DNA of 64,000 nucleotides, from positions 1 to 64,000 of the forward strand of contig QNGE01003290.1 in NCBI GenBank assembly GCA_008508345.1, written 5' to 3'. Under the pieces are notes generated by a model. That model searched no databases and was not told where the DNA came from. It saw only the letters and a program-made list of their open reading frames with translations. Within the stretch, counting starts at the first letter, position 1. Every line of letters starts with the position of its first letter. The position numbers were made by a program, and so were the translations under genes. This document shows, one piece after another, positions 1-13,289 of the stretch. This DNA is from Paragonimus westermani (taxonomy: Eukaryota; Platyhelminthes; Trematoda; Plagiorchiida; Troglotrematidae).

Positions 1-2344
1 ATGATGATGATTATCATTCTGTTTAGCAGCAAACGTAACTGTTCCCGACTTCTTTGCTTGGGTCGGATAAACAGTGAACGCCTTTGGTTGAGGACGTTGT
101 CTGTTTGGACGAATAATAGAAGCCGGTGTGTTCGTGTTGTGAATCTGTGTGCACCCGTGCAATTTTCCCCTCTACATCCTTCTCCTTCTATACTTTACGC
201 AATACTTTTTTCTGCCGATATTTTGACATAAGTTTCTTCTTATGCCCTACGTACACAAGTTTTCCGGTGAATGAGGCCGAATTTTGGGTTTCTCAAGACT
301 GTTCCTGAGGTCTAGCTGTTGACGAGGAAAAAGCACACATGGTTGATGGGCATCTGCTTCCGGATTGGCCTGTCACACTAATCGAGACCAAATTGCGCCT
401 GCACTTACGTCATCATGAGTGGCTTACGCTGCTCTACAACTGATCCCGCAGTACAAATGTGATCAGCATCTCTTTGACCGAGTCGTACTCCTGCTTCATC
501 TTCGCGCATCCGACTTTCTCTTAATTTAATTAGACGAATTAATACAAGACCAGTGGACAAAGTAGGCGTGATAGATACTAGATTTACTCACATTCGGTTG
601 TCACGTAAACCACATGCCCTTCTTTAAACAACAGGAATTACGATTGGCAACCATTAATCACGAGGCACTCCTTCATTCTCTCAAACCGTCTGGAAGAGTT
701 TTGTCAGCTGTCCTACCAACTCCTTCCCATCATCCTCAGAGAATGAGGGAGATCTGATCCATGATCGTTGTTATGCCTTACTAGCTCAAGCTCCAGGGGT
801 ACCTTCATTTCTGGTGGAAGGTTGTGGCACCCTTGCCACTCCATGTGGTTTTCACGTATTGAATATATATCCGGCAGAAAACCGTCGGGAACAATAACTA
901 ACCATTCGGGGCTCATCTTCTACATGGATGTGTTAAGATCAGCTGAACCACTCCTCCGAATGTTCAACTTATTGAGTGACCCTCTCTAAAATAACCACCA
1001 AGAATGGTCTCCGAACTGAGTCGATTTTAGTACAAGACAGCTATATCAGTAATGAACCCTCAAATCTGTTGATCAACTGGTTCACCTGCCTTTGTTGATC
1101 GATGGTTCGACATCATTGGATAGCGTGCTGATTGTCCTGCATCCATAGTGCTGATTTTTGATCCATTGATGTTGCTGAGCTTGTTGAGTGCTTCCTGCAT
1201 GCCGGCTTGGCGTCGGTCATCATGGTTGACTGCACATCATTATTTTATCACCATGCCACTTGATTATTGGTGGTTCATCTGTCCTTGTCGAATGCCTTCG
1301 TGTTGTTTCTGTTCGAGTAAATAATCAACGTCAGGTGCTATCATACAACCCACCCATCATGGTGGCACAGTTGACCACTAATTGCTGAGCCATACTCTAA
1401 ATGTTATCTCGCTTTCGCCGACTCGAAAGCCAGTAGAACCACGAATAACGAATTGTAGGTTTCTGCCATTCCCAGGTGAAAAGACTCACTCCATCCCTTT
1501 AGGTTGTTTGACCAAGTAATGCCCACATTTTTTATACAAGCTTTTGGTCAGCTTGTATTTAAGTTTCTGACAGTCATCGTCAGATTGAAAACCAGCTGGA
1601 ATCGGGCGATGCTTGCTCATAAGGTTAGTCGACTTGTTAGGATCACAGTTCTGTCGCAACTACTCGGTTCCTTCAGCACATGCCTCTTCACAAGTTATTC
1701 GCAACTCCTCTATCTAGTTTCTACTTCTGTTTGTTCTCACCTTACTTAAACTGGACAACGTATGGATAGGATCAAGAAAACGTATAAATTTAACTTTCCA
1801 GTAGGAAATTAAACCGACTGGGTGCGATACACCCACACAGGTGATAGAAAGAAAAAGCATGATCCCACAACCCAAGTTCATGAAAAGCTGAACGAGGGGA
1901 TTTGTCAAATGGTGGGGGTCATTCACTAGTACGAATGGGACAGGTATATAAACCGGTTAACTTAACTGTACCGAATGCACTCACCTTCTGTTCATTGACA
2001 GCTCGATGTAGATACGTTGATGATTTGTCAGCTCAAACCAGTGGAGACATTTGTTGCAGCGCCAAACGATCATGTGACCACGATCCGTGGTTCCACTAAT
2101 TTCTCTACGTACTTCACGCTCAAACTCATGGCAGCGCTGCATCCGTTTATTGAAATTCCTGGTGCTCGCCCTGGTCTTGTTCATCTAGGTGGTCTGTTTC
2201 AAGGCTGTCTCCCCACAATCCAACGTGTGTTACAACTCAAAGGATTTACTTCAATATCATCCCGATATTGTGGTCCCCGCGACCACAGTTCCACTTACGT
2301 GCTTATAACTGCCCGCATAACGGCTGCCTCGAGGTCCGTTTGCC
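1..2344. other. Non-coding stretch, nothing recognised
   Basis: I see no gene, RNA or repeat I can support here. Open frames are short, lack splice signals in sensible positions and do not read like any protein family I know. Confidence 0.5.
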
Positions 2345-2640
2345 CGTCAGTTTGGTCTGCCAAAGAAGTAAGCAGTGTCATCTACATACTTGATATCAGT
2401 CATCTTTCTGCCTGGCGGAAGTTTCACTCCAAGATCGGAGTCTCCCTCCAGACTGTGATTTGTTGCATAGCTGAATGGAAAGTGAAAGACCAGACACTCC
2501 TTTCCACCCGGTTTATATAACTTCCGAGGTATTGGCCTATACATGTGTACTTAGGGTAGGTATTTTACTGGAACACATCCGGGACGAAAGCAACCCCAAG
2601 TAACGTATCTGACAAAATCAGCTTTTAGGTCCAAAGCTGC
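2345..2640 (-). pseudogene. LINE reverse transcriptase remnant (CR1/RTE-like)
   Basis: Read on the minus strand, this is the palm of a non-LTR retrotransposon reverse transcriptase. A segment like the motif A neighbourhood (ALDLKADF, near 2,620-2,640) is followed by CVPVKYLP, then the motif B region, where a GGKECLVFHFPF segment stands for the usual GVRQGCPLSPFLF, and finally LPPGRKMTDIKYVDDTAYFF, in which the motif C aspartate pair (YVDD) is intact. The AFDSVDR part of motif A is lost and there is a frame change and a stop between the pieces, so this is a dead fragment. Downstream on the minus strand (2,340-2,000) the frame breaks up and I cannot follow it. It belongs to a different LINE family from the pair at 41-45 kb. 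Confidence 0.7.
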
Positions 2641-4887
2641 CACGACCGTTGGCTATAAACAAGAGTGTCCACTTTTTTTAATACCTACAAAGTACGGATG
2701 TGATCGATACGTCCGCGATCACATCGGAGAAACGTGCTCTTTTATTCGGTCATCTGTTTCAGTATCACATGGAATAAATGAGTGTTGTCAGCCTATGTAT
2801 CAATCTCTTGAAGAGAAATGGATGAAGAAGGTTCGGACCTGGCGCTCCATTGCTTTTCACTCATTCCAGCTGCAAGGCCCTTCTGATTTCTTAAATCGGA
2901 TACTCTGAAATGTAGTAACTGTGTACACCGTCTCCACCGTCCATAGGTGAATGAACTTTTTTAGGCCATGTGAATTTATTCTGAAATTGCTCATCCCATG
3001 TTTCCTGTCACCACAACAGGATGTACATTTCTGAGCCGCATATGGTTTCTCATACCCTGTCGACGGCCAGTGCAACCACGAATAAGGACAAATAGCCTGC
3101 GGTTATTCTCTGATAGAAATGTCCTTTCCATCTGTTTGACTTACCCGGTTAAGTGCTCTTCACTATTCCTACTCAGACTGTTCTTCAGTTTGTGGAGGGC
3201 CTAGCTGTGTTTAAAGTCAGGGATCGCGGTTGACATTTATTCATAAGCTCTGTCAAATCAGTATAAATCGTTGTCCGCCGTATCTACAGTGGTCGTTCGC
3301 AATGGATCTCTTCACAAGTGGCTCTGTTTGCTCCAACTCCGATAGTTTTCAAGTTGACNCAGTAATCTGATAGTTTTGTTGGTAATACTGTTTTACATGC
3401 ATGCAACCTCAGCACTCGTCTCTCCCTCGATGATGTTATGTTTTCGAGCAGGTTATGTGCACACAAACAGTGTCTTCTCAATCAAAATGATTACTCAGAA
3501 ATGAACGACAGTCTTTAACGGAGTGACACCACCACCAGCTGAAGACGATGTGGTCAGGTTGCCCCCACACTCAGATTGCACAGAGCGATCTCCGTCTGGT
3601 TGATTGTCATGTTTTGTGTGGAAATATGGGATATTGTAATATAGTTCGTGAGATACACACAATTGTAATTGCTCATCACTTTTCTCCATGTGTCGTGCCC
3701 GGACACCAAATATACCGCCCAACCATTTCTCTGTTGATGTTAAACGACGATGGTGCACGTTCATGTTACTAGCAAGCGCGGTGGTATCCAAATATTTGGC
3801 TACACTCTCCCTTGTAGCTCAGTGTGATCTCCCCACCAGCTTGACAACAAAATTCAATGTCGTTGTCACCGGACACCTTGCGAAAAGAGATCCCCTATTG
3901 CAAGGATCGTCCATTGGCAAATTAAGTAGACGGAAACACTAGGTTTGCAATTGTGGACTTCGCAGACGCGGCACACTTCCTGTTCCGGACTGGAAGGACC
4001 GCTTGTTAGAGCAGCTTGTTAACGTGTTCTTTAGAGATCGTGGATATTCTTCGGCGTCCTCACCGTGTCCAGTGACTGACAACGTCCGCTCGGTCAGCAA
4101 CGAGAAGCCATCCCAGCCTCGGGGACGCACTGATATCTGTTTCCAGCTGTCGCTGCGAGCAGTAGGTACATTCAAAACCGTGTCAAGCTTCTAGAATCTC
4201 TGAACGTTTTTCGGTCGTATTAAACAATACGCCGGTGGTCGCCTTCAACCTCTGAGCGGCTGGATTGCTTTTTGTATGAGAATCCCTCTCCTAACTCTCT
4301 TCCTCCTTATTAGGACGACAGCAGAATTGCAACTACAAAGCCGACTGTTGCGTACCCACAGGACCATGCCCCTACACCTAAGTGCCCCCACGCAGCCGGT
4401 AGTGCAACGCAACCCCACGAGCTTAACTGATTTTCGTCCAGCTGCTCCCTGTTGGCCTGACTGGTGAAGCTGTGGACCACTGTTTTTTTAGCAGTTTATT
4501 CACACAATACAACCGTTAGCATTGAGCCAACCAATCCAGTTCTCCGGGTTTTGACGCCCACATTTAAATAGTAGTTCGAGTGTCGATCTTATACGATTAG
4601 ACAGGTCTGTCGGTAGGAACTTTTTGGTGGTCGACAGTCATGTATTCCTACTAACATAGTTGTTAATGTTTTGAGGACCTACTGATGCTTCTAATGAGCT
4701 TATTGTGGAACGCCGCAATAGCGTTGCTTATTTCTGCATTCGATTTCTCTCCTGGGACCATCAACGACGTAGACGACTGGTTTCCGTATATTGATGTATT
4801 CACTGTGTTGCTTTCCAATCAACTTTGATTTTTTCTGCGACCGTTTCTTCTGCTTCTAGTTAGCCTTTGCTGTTGGCTTTTTTTCAG
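2641..4887. other. Non-coding stretch upstream of MIS12
   Basis: No supported feature. A single N at 3,359 is a low-quality or joined base. No TATA box or other core promoter element for the downstream gene is convincing, and an upstream 5' UTR exon could lie here unseen. Confidence 0.4.
4872..4887 (+). promoter_or_regulatory. 3' splice acceptor just before the MIS12 start codon
   Basis: A T-rich tract ending TTTTTTTCAG (AG at 4,886-4,887) lies 18 bases before the first ATG of the MIS12 frame (4,906). It is one of the strongest acceptor sites in the window. It could join an upstream 5' UTR exon, or accept a spliced leader, since flatworms trans-splice many mRNAs. The sequence alone cannot tell which. 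Confidence 0.55.
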
Positions 4888-4905
4888 CCGAACTGTGCTG
4901 AATTT

Positions 4906-7900
4906 ATGTCCACTTCGACGGACGATTGCGAGGTTATCACCGTTGATGCCGCTCAGGAACCTGCAGCTAGATTGTTGGGATTCGCTCCTTTGCAGCTCTC
5001 TGACGACAGTAAGCATACCTCATCTATTTTGCCAGGAATTTGCTGTCTTTTTATGATGTAGTCTACAATGTTGTCAATGATAACCTGGGCGCCATGATCG
5101 ATAGTTTTGGGCAAAAACTGTTAGACCGAGTAAGCGTTACAAACTGATTTTTTTTACAACTCTTGACTTACTTTTCTAGCATCAGCTCAAGTTAAACCCA
5201 GCCAAGGTAGACCGTCTGCTTGACCACTTACGATTCAAAATGCAAGCGCAGCAGGATCATTTGTTCGACGAGTTTGATGTGAGTCTGATTGTTTAATCGT
5301 CCACATTGTTTGTAGAAGTACTTGATCGGTGATTTGTTCGATGTGGACCCGAACGTGGTACTGGAAGAGGACCGGTGTCAATTACGATATTCGGAGGAGC
5401 AAACTCGAGTGGTGGAAGAACGTTTGGACACATACTCGAAGCGAATGGTAGCTGTAAGTTTTGAGACATATCGGGCGCATCGATGAACTCAGTTAGTGGT
5501 ATCAACCTTGAGGTTCAAGCTGCTAGGCCAACTCTAGTTTTCCACTTTCATGTCTGTCACAGTTCAAGGGAAAAGTCAACAGTGAGTGTAGTAACAAAAT
5601 CGACGTGTAGTGAGCACGAAGTGTGAAAAGTTTGACCACCACAAATTTGACGGAGTAGTTCCGACAGTTCTATTGGCAACGCGTACATTAGACAGAATGG
5701 TCCGCGATCCCAGCGCAACGATATACGTCAAGCCAGGTCACTCACTGATCACTCCAGTGGTGCATTATTGCCGTCAAACATCCTAACTGGTCAACAGAGA
5801 AGTGCGGCCCATCGATGTGATTGCAGACAATTTTCTTAGTTTAATTTCAGCTTCTTCAACACTACCACTAGGTGTTTTCTGCCGTACGACCCGACGAACA
5901 AAGTGTGTTGTGGATACTGCGAGGTTGGTGTAAAACACGTGACAGGGATGTTCAAGATAATTGGGGCCTGGACTTAACACCATGTAACTGGAAGAGGTAT
6001 CTTTATCCCTGAGTTGTATTGACGACATAGTAAGTTTGTGTGTTTGTGAAACAAACTTATCAGAACAACGGAGCAGTCACTTTTGGGGCTTGAAGTCTCT
6101 TCGGAGGTAAAGCAGTATAGCAGTCTTGTCGCACTAAACCCAGATTATAACTATCTAACAGAATAATGAATTATGTGGGCGATCTTTACACACCACACTG
6201 GGAAGTTAAAATTTGATCTGTGCTCAACGAGCGGACTTATTTTAAGGTCTGTTCAACACTAGTTTTGTTTCTGGAACCACGGTGAAACAACGTCACCAAA
6301 TGGGACGTGTGAACGATGTTCTTCAGGCACGGCTTCTTGGAAATGTAGCTACGTTAGGAATGTCGGAAAGTTCGTTTTAGAATCTGAGCATCTGAGAATT
6401 ACTGGCTCATTTTAATATGATCCAAGGATCCTTCTGCAGGAAAAATCAATATAGGCCAACCACTTTTGACAATTTTCTTAAAGGTTCATAAAGCAGTAAC
6501 TGACTGAATACCATTTTCTAAAATATAACCCTTCTCATGTTGCCGTCTCCAGCCTTGTTCGGGGCCTAGTTAGAAAAGTGGTAATCGTGTGTTCTGTTGC
6601 TCAAGAGTTCTTGAGTTCGAATCATCCCTGGACTTACACAGCCTGACGCTGTTTGGCCCTTTATGTGTTCACGTCTCTGTGCCGCAGTGAATATTGGCTG
6701 CTGTTACACCGATCAGCTTACGGTCAGTTTTCTGTCTTCTAGCCTCAATACCATATAAGTGCCATAATGTTCATATCGACACGTGGTTCTTTATCATTAT
6801 TTGACAGTTATGTTGCATTTACGATGAGCTGTAATTAGGAAACACTTTTTAGCTTACTTCTTGTCGAGTGTTTTTATATCCTAAAGACTATCTTGGTGTA
6901 ACTCCAGCATTAACCGTGTACCCGTTCCTATTTTAATGGTTGGGGTACAACAAGGTTGTCATGAGATTTAGATGTCGCCTCAAAAGTATCTGTTCTCCCC
7001 CAACAGGGCTTTTCGTTGGGAGAAGTTCTGCGTACCAGTTGAACCTCCCGATTCCTTGTTCAGGTAATCTTAAAGGTTCCCGTCCGCATAATAACGTCTT
7101 CCGGCAACTGGTTTTCAAATGCTGTTTATTCTACCCTACCACAAATTACCAACGCATGCCTTCATTTGATTTGTTTTATGCCTGCTCTTCAGTTGAATGC
7201 TTGCAAGACTCTACTGGAAAACAAGTTTAAGGAACTCAGTGTTATTCGCGAACAGTCCCGTCAGCTGCGTGAAAATCTGACCGATACAATCCGGAAAACT
7301 TTTGAAGTGGATTCCTGTAGGTGTTTGTTTTTCTATTCCCTAATTGGTTCGTACCAAATTTCCCCGATGACCAGAAGTTAACCTGTAGGTATTCCTGTTC
7401 CGTTTGACTTAACACCATGACGGCCATGCCGACTCTGACTGTAATCCCGACCACTCTCGATTAACCACATGTGTACAGTCTGTTCCACAATTGTAAAGTC
7501 ATTTGTTTTTGACCGAAATTGTGTGTTGCATGTTTCCATCCAGTTTTGCATAGGAGGGCAGTGAGTGACTACTTTTACTGCAGATTTGTTTGATCATAAA
7601 ATGGTCTAGTGTCTGTTGAAACGACCATGAGTCCGACCACAGAATACTGTTGCTCGGGTCGCCGCTGTCCATAACAGTGATGCGGAATTCCGTAGAAGAC
7701 GAACTTATCAAGAGATAAACGTTGATGAAAGCGGTGTTAAGCAGAGGAACTGGAAATGGCGCGAATTCGGGCATCCAACCAATTGTAGCAGGTTGTCAAT
7801 TCTGATGGAATTTCTGGCTGGCGATTCGAGTGGGTACAAAGACTCCAACCGGACAGGGGATACCTATCGACTTCAACTTACACTACCATCAGGGCCTTCA

Positions 7901-10900
7901 TATTTCGTTGTTTGACCTCCACGCGGATTTTCGCAACTATTGGTGGTTTCATTATATGACGCCAGATACGATTAACACTAAGTTGGTATGGAGATTACGT
8001 GGTGGGCTAATTTAATTTTATATGTGATAATAAGAACGGTCAAATAAAGGCTGTTTTACAAGCATAAAGCCACTTGCGTTTTTGTGTCACTGCTTGAGTT
8101 AAAACGATCCATGCCAACTATCTGTTTTCTGAATTTCAACGCAGCGTTCTTCCTCAATTGACTCTCTGATCGTTTTCACATACACACCTTGTTGATATTC
8201 CTCATGACTTATGAACTGCGTGAAGATTGGGCTCACAAATGATCAGATCATTCCATCACCTTGGTTGCCCATTAGCTACCGTTTCGTCCTCTGAGCCCTA
8301 TAAGCGCTACATTGCTTTGTTGAAATCCCACATGTTCACTGCTGTTTTAGTTCACAAATGATAACACAAATGAAACGTAGGAATATGTGGCTGGTCATTT
8401 TGCCTTCACTGCTTCCTACTCGAAGCAACACTCCTCAGTCAATCTCATTACTACCTCTGCCCGGGTTTCTGCTCTGAGTACCGGACTGTTCACACAACTC
8501 CTGTCTAGTATTTTCATCCGCGTGGACCATCCAAATTAGCTTTATTTTCATGGGATTTTATCTCACCCACGTCATAGCGAGTGTACGCTTTCTTCGGTTA
8601 CATCGCCTAGTCATACAATTTCTCACTGTCGACTTTCACATTCCTACACAATGCTTTTGCGTAGGCTGTCCCGTATATCGCTTACAAAAATTTCGGTTTC
8701 AGTACTTAAAACCGTCCAACTCGGTCACCCGCATTGTTATGTGTGGTAGTTGTAGTCTTTTTCACACTGGTTTGGGTTGTTCACTATATTTCGATACCGA
8801 TCTTGTTGTTTGCTGCCCTGACTGGAAGAGATATGAGGCGAGCAGACTTAATAACTTGACAACGACAAAGTGGACCCACAATGACAGCAACTTTTGAGAA
8901 ACTACAAAAGTTGTCACAGCAGCTCCAGAAACGGTAGGTATTCTTCCAGCTAAAGCTCAATGGAACATTAACACGCAGCTTGAAAACTCACAACTTCTTC
9001 AGCACAATCGAGTCTCGTATTCCGCTGAAGAAACAGTAGTACACACAGTAGGCGAATTTGTTTACGGTTCCTTACCAGGCTTGACTTTCGAAGCGTCGTT
9101 CAGAAACTGTGAGGATATCTTCCGGGCCGAACTTGTCAGGTAGAATGGCTCCTGGGTACAACAGAGCACGAAGGATTTACCAGTTTAATTTCCTCTAAAC
9201 ATTCTCAAGACATACGGCCTTATGAAAACGCATACCTTGATTAGCATGTTCTGTGGATATTCCCAACTGTCTATTTTCATAATCAAGTAAAGCTATTGCA
9301 ATCTGTGCGGCGAAGTGTTTGCAATGGTGGGCGATAATATTCCTCGCACAGTACTTCAAGCTGAAATTCTGATCAACTGGTATTTTCGGCTCTCAGATTT
9401 CATCGTTGCCATCACTGTCAAGCCTTGCCGTCTGGTGCCTTCCGCACCTTCCCAGCGATAGAACACTCCAGTAGGAGTTGACGTTCTCACGTACAAAGTG
9501 GTGTCAGAGAAATCTAGCTGATAAACTACAATAACACACTGCTGATAATTGCTTGTGTCCTTTTGGAAGACCAAGTGGCACTCCCACGAGAATCTCACAC
9601 GCACCTAGTTACACAGTTTCCCCTTCATCCGAGGTCAGATGGATAAATGTATCGGTACGCAGTTATGTATGTTGGCCTTAATGGGTTAGTAAACTAGAAC
9701 AGCACCGCCAACATTGCTTCATCTGTTAAGTAGCCGCCAAGGCACCAACCAAATCTGTTCCACTGTCTTCGTTAGGAATACGGCAATCTTGATATCGTTG
9801 GTACCTGAAATTTTCGGACCCATCGACGGTCAAAAACATCTAATTGCTGTCAGTGCATTTATCAGACTAATTGAGGTATTCCTGACGATCTACACCAACT
9901 ATTCACCCGCTGGAGTCTGTAGTAACTAACAGTGAAAACTCCCATGCGAGGAAGAACGTTAATAAAGCATGCACTAAACGCCCATTCTCATGAGTTATAT
10001 GTGCTCGGTGGTTCACATTCTGGCCCGCTTACTGAGCTGTTGCCAGTTGGCCCAGGCTTGTCTCCCATTTGATTGGGTCTACAACACCCACGTGCCTGGC
10101 CTGTCCTAATAGATTTGCCCTTGACTGTGGTAGCGCATGACTCTCACACAACCCTGAGCTGACCTGCGCTTTATTGATCTATTGCTTCACATACTGCCAT
10201 AGGTTCCACTTCTGGAGATCCCTCAAACAGGTCGATCGCGTTGCTGTCTCAATAACAACTGGTAGTAGTTATAATTCCTTCTTTACGGGTTTGACTCACC
10301 CACCAATTTGTCGCTCCCAACTCTCGTCTCTGCTATCCTGGCTGAATAGAAGCTTACAATTTGACTCAAGCCTTGACAATAAGGCTGTTCAGCTCTCGTA
10401 ATTTCATCGGAGTTCGAGAAGCCCACTAAAGAAGAGAACTTGTTGATTACTGTCGGTGCTGTGTTGTTTTGGCAGCACATCAGCATTAGCGTCACGCGAA
10501 GAAGGGGATGGATAAAAGCGATCTTATATTTACATATATATGTATATGTATATAATTATTCTTAAAAGATACTGGAAGTGTTGTCCTCTGTTTTATCCGC
10601 ACAAGAACGTTCACTTTGAACGTGATAACGGCACACGTTGTGAAGTATTCTCGGAGATCACATTGCGTTGTAAGTTGACGGTCATTTTCAACTCCTTGAT
10701 CTGTGGTTCTCTTCCTCCGTTGGCTTACCATTTGAAGTATCCCCATAGGAAAATGTCTGAGGGCCATGAAATCATTGTGGCTGGTCCAAAGTCACAAAAA
10801 TTTTATCCACGTATTCTCGTATACACAGCGTACGGCGTGAAACTGCCCAATCCTGTTGCAGCCAAACGTAATCGGGCACTCCTAGTTGCTCCAGCACTGA

Positions 10901-13209
10901 TATAGCATTCTCCTGTAACATCTGTCCACAAAACTTGTTCAGTTTTTATATGGTTGCGCAAATATAAAATTTATCCACAACGCTTTTGTCGGCGTAAAAA
11001 GACGTCACCCGCGAACATCTAAGTTATTCTCCATCCTGGTGCTACGGCTCATTGCAGTTGTGGCCATTCTGTGCAGATAACGTTCAGTGCAACCGCACGT
11101 GCTTCTGCTGCACCCAGTGCAAGTTATGAAGGATGCAGTTTTAGGAACATCACAGTTATATCATTACTGCTGTAGTTAAGCTAAAGACAGGCGAACATAC
11201 GTTTTCGATCATTTATTTCCGAGTCGGTTCACTTATCTGGGTTGATAGAATTAGCTCGATATATCGATCAGAATTGATACAGAGAAACTGAGTCTCATCA
11301 ATTACTTGACGGTGGCTTGACTAGTCCACTATTTAATGCTCGTCCATTGGTTTGTCGAGGAGGGCTTCCTCAGTGTTCAGCTGGTGCTCATCTTAGGTCT
11401 GTTGCGTGTCAAGTGACCCGTCAAAGGCTATCCGAACGAGAAGGCTGTCAGAATCATGTTGGTTCGCCTAGTGCCGTGTCATCAATGGCAGTTTGTCCAG
11501 GCCTTGCGTCTGCCGTGACCACAAATCCACCGTAACTGTGGTCAACCCGCACGGTCAAAATGCTGGACGAGTGCGACGTGATGGACCAATCAAACCATTG
11601 CCAATTAATTGTTTAGTGACCTATTTTCTCTGTAATAAGTCTGATCGATATCTCGCTCTAACTCTGTCAAATTTTACTTAATTGTACCGGCCTAAAAACG
11701 AATTATCGACAACATGTTAATCGATGTCTTCACTCCTATTATCGTAATGCGCGTATCTGGAACGCTGTGATCATAACTGTTTCCTGCTTGTTTTGCCGTT
11801 AATTTGTGACTACTGAAGTGTTTATTAGTAGCTATCTTCTTTCAAATAAATAGTCCATGAGATTGCGTGATCTAATTGCCCATTGTCTGGACCTCAAAAG
11901 CACTTGAAATCTCAACCACAACTCAAAATTATCTGGCAGTCGTAAAGTATGTGTATTTCAGTGCTCTGGAGCATAGTGTACAATATGTAGCTACGTATCT
12001 GCGCTCTCCCAGTGATAGTGATGTTTGTAAAAATCTTTCGGTCTTTAGTTTGCTCCCAATCACTTCTAGGTTTGAGAAATTTGATACCTGCCAGTCCACA
12101 TATGATTTTGCATGTAACATGGTGTCAAATAACTTGTTTCATCAAAGTTATAAACCTAAGTTTCACTTTTATATCTAGTTACTTAACGACGCTTGGTGTG
12201 TTGTCGGACCCCTTTGGTTTCTACTATCAGACGTGTTATCAGGCATTCTCCGAAATCTTTATATAAACTACTTTAACAAGGAGATACCTGAAGCCCTTAG
12301 AATTATAACACGCTCTCTATGTGATGTGGGTTCCGAACAAACCACTGTTGTGCATTGCCAACTCAATCGGTTATTGTATTGTCAAGAGATTGTCACGCGT
12401 TCGACGTGGTTTTTACATAAAATGCACCGAAAAGCGGTCTTATTGAAAATGCATTACATGCTGCATTTTACTCCAATACCAGTAGGTCGACGACTATATC
12501 TGAAGGTATTTGTAACGGATCCCTAGGGATCATTGTAGCTAGTGATCGAAACAGCTTCTTCAGCCTCCTCTTTGTATCTGTGTCGACCTCTCAGAGTACC
12601 CTCTCATAACTTCGTCCTGTAATTATGACGACTATGTCTTATTTTGCTCCTTCTAACAGGACCACAAACTACATCAACCGGGCCAAATCTAATCATTCAA
12701 ATACTTTATTACTATGAAATTGCTCGGGACCTACGAGACTTGTGAAACCACGACGAGATTACTTTGTCATAGCAAAAACGGAGACCAGTAAAAATAATAC
12801 GTGGTATAAATACCGTAGATATGGACACCAGTACATTAGGGCCGATGCCACACAAGATTACGAGTATTCGCGCACCGATCCATATTCATATTTAGTTTGT
12901 CTAAGAGCAGCTTCTGGCCTACTTGAATGAGCAAAATAGACAAACAGTTGAGCTCTCCAGTTGTCCTCGTTAAGTTGTCTCAACTTCCACAACGTGTTTC
13001 AATTATGGTGCGCTGCGTCTACCACTCCGAGATTTACTGACTCGTCTGTACCTTATGTTTTGGAGTCTCTTTTTCCCGATGAACTGCAACATCCCTTATG
13101 ATGTTACGTTTTCTTCTGTTTTTCAGTAGATGAACTGTGCTCACAGGTTCGAGAGCGCACCCATGCCATTGCTCAGATTTGCTCTGAGTTCCACAAACCA
13201 ACCGAATAG
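4906..13209 (+). CDS. MIS12: Kinetochore protein MIS12 homologue, 6 exons
   Basis: MIS12 is a coiled-coil subunit of the four-protein MIS12 complex that links centromeric CENP-C to the NDC80 complex in the outer kinetochore. CDS exons: 4906-5008, 5062-5129, 5180-5278, 5316-5453, 7193-7316 and probably 13127-13209; all GT-AG, with compatible phases. The model gives 204 residues, against 205 in human. Family hallmarks: LLGFAPLQL (residues 23-31, like the FFGFTPQ of vertebrates), the RFKMQAQQDHLFDEFDKYL helix, EEDRCQLRYSEEQ at 107-119 (the conserved acidic-YSEE segment), then helices rich in heptads to the end. The first three introns are 53, 50 and 37 bp; the fourth is 1.7 kb and the fifth 5.8 kb. 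The last exon has the strongest acceptor (TTTTCTTCTGTTTTTCAG), its own stop and a poly(A) signal 75 bp on. The alternative end at 8888-9039 also gives 204 residues. Identity is firm for exons 1-5; the last exon is less sure. Confidence 0.8.
6568..6640 (+). repeat. tRNA-like SINE head in MIS12 intron 4
   Basis: An A-box-like TAGTTAGAAAAGTGG (6,568-6,582) is followed about 30 bases later by a near-consensus B box GAGTTCGAATC (6,613-6,623), the spacing of an internal RNA polymerase III promoter. The stretch does not fold into a convincing tRNA with an acceptor stem, so a decayed tRNA-derived SINE fits better than a tRNA gene. Confidence 0.4.
7317..13126 (+). other. Long fifth intron of MIS12 (preferred model)
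   Basis: Apart from the alternative 3' exons above, I see no gene here. Several short open frames with one plausible splice site occur (for example 9776-9875), but none joins into a recognisable protein. An AT-rich simple stretch lies at 10,530-10,556. Confidence 0.45.
8888..9039 (+). other. MIS12: Alternative 3' exons of MIS12 (8888-8933 and 9003-9039)
   Basis: A 46-bp exon-like segment (reading TFEKLQKLSQQLQKR, a heptad-rich helix) ends in a good donor (gtaggt) and can be joined to 9003-9039, which reads TIESRIPLKKQ and a stop after the acceptor CTTCTTCAG. Phases match exon 5 of MIS12 (7316) exactly, and this route also yields 204 residues. The first acceptor (CACAATGACAG) is weak and no poly(A) signal lies close by (nearest AATAAA at 9,961), so I prefer the 13,127 terminal exon. 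Alternative splicing to both is possible. Confidence 0.35.
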
Positions 13210-13283
13210 GTCATATTCGTTCCGCATCAGAGCGTTCATTTTGTCTATCTTTAAATCACTGTACAGATTTATGTATTTGTTCG

Positions 13284-13289
13284 AATAAA
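13284..13289 (+). terminator. Poly(A) signal AATAAA after the MIS12 terminal exon
   Basis: Canonical AATAAA 75 bases after the TAG at 13,207-13,209. A short 3' UTR of this kind supports 13127-13209 as the last exon. Confidence 0.55.

Noticed and set aside
6568..6640. Possible genuine tRNA gene at the A/B boxes
   Set aside because: No acceptor stem pairing or anticodon arm of normal form; better explained as a SINE head.
8897..9143. 83-codon open frame (PAKAQWNINTQLENSQLLQH and onward) overlapping the alternative MIS12 exons
   Set aside because: No start codon, a stop just upstream, no good acceptor that enters the frame, and no family resemblance; its length is within chance for this base composition.
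9776..9875. Exon-like segment with acceptor GTCTTCGTTAG and frame NTAILISLVPEIFGPIDGQK
   Set aside because: Phase does not join MIS12 exon 5 and no partner exon is recognisable; kept as a decoy inside the long intron.
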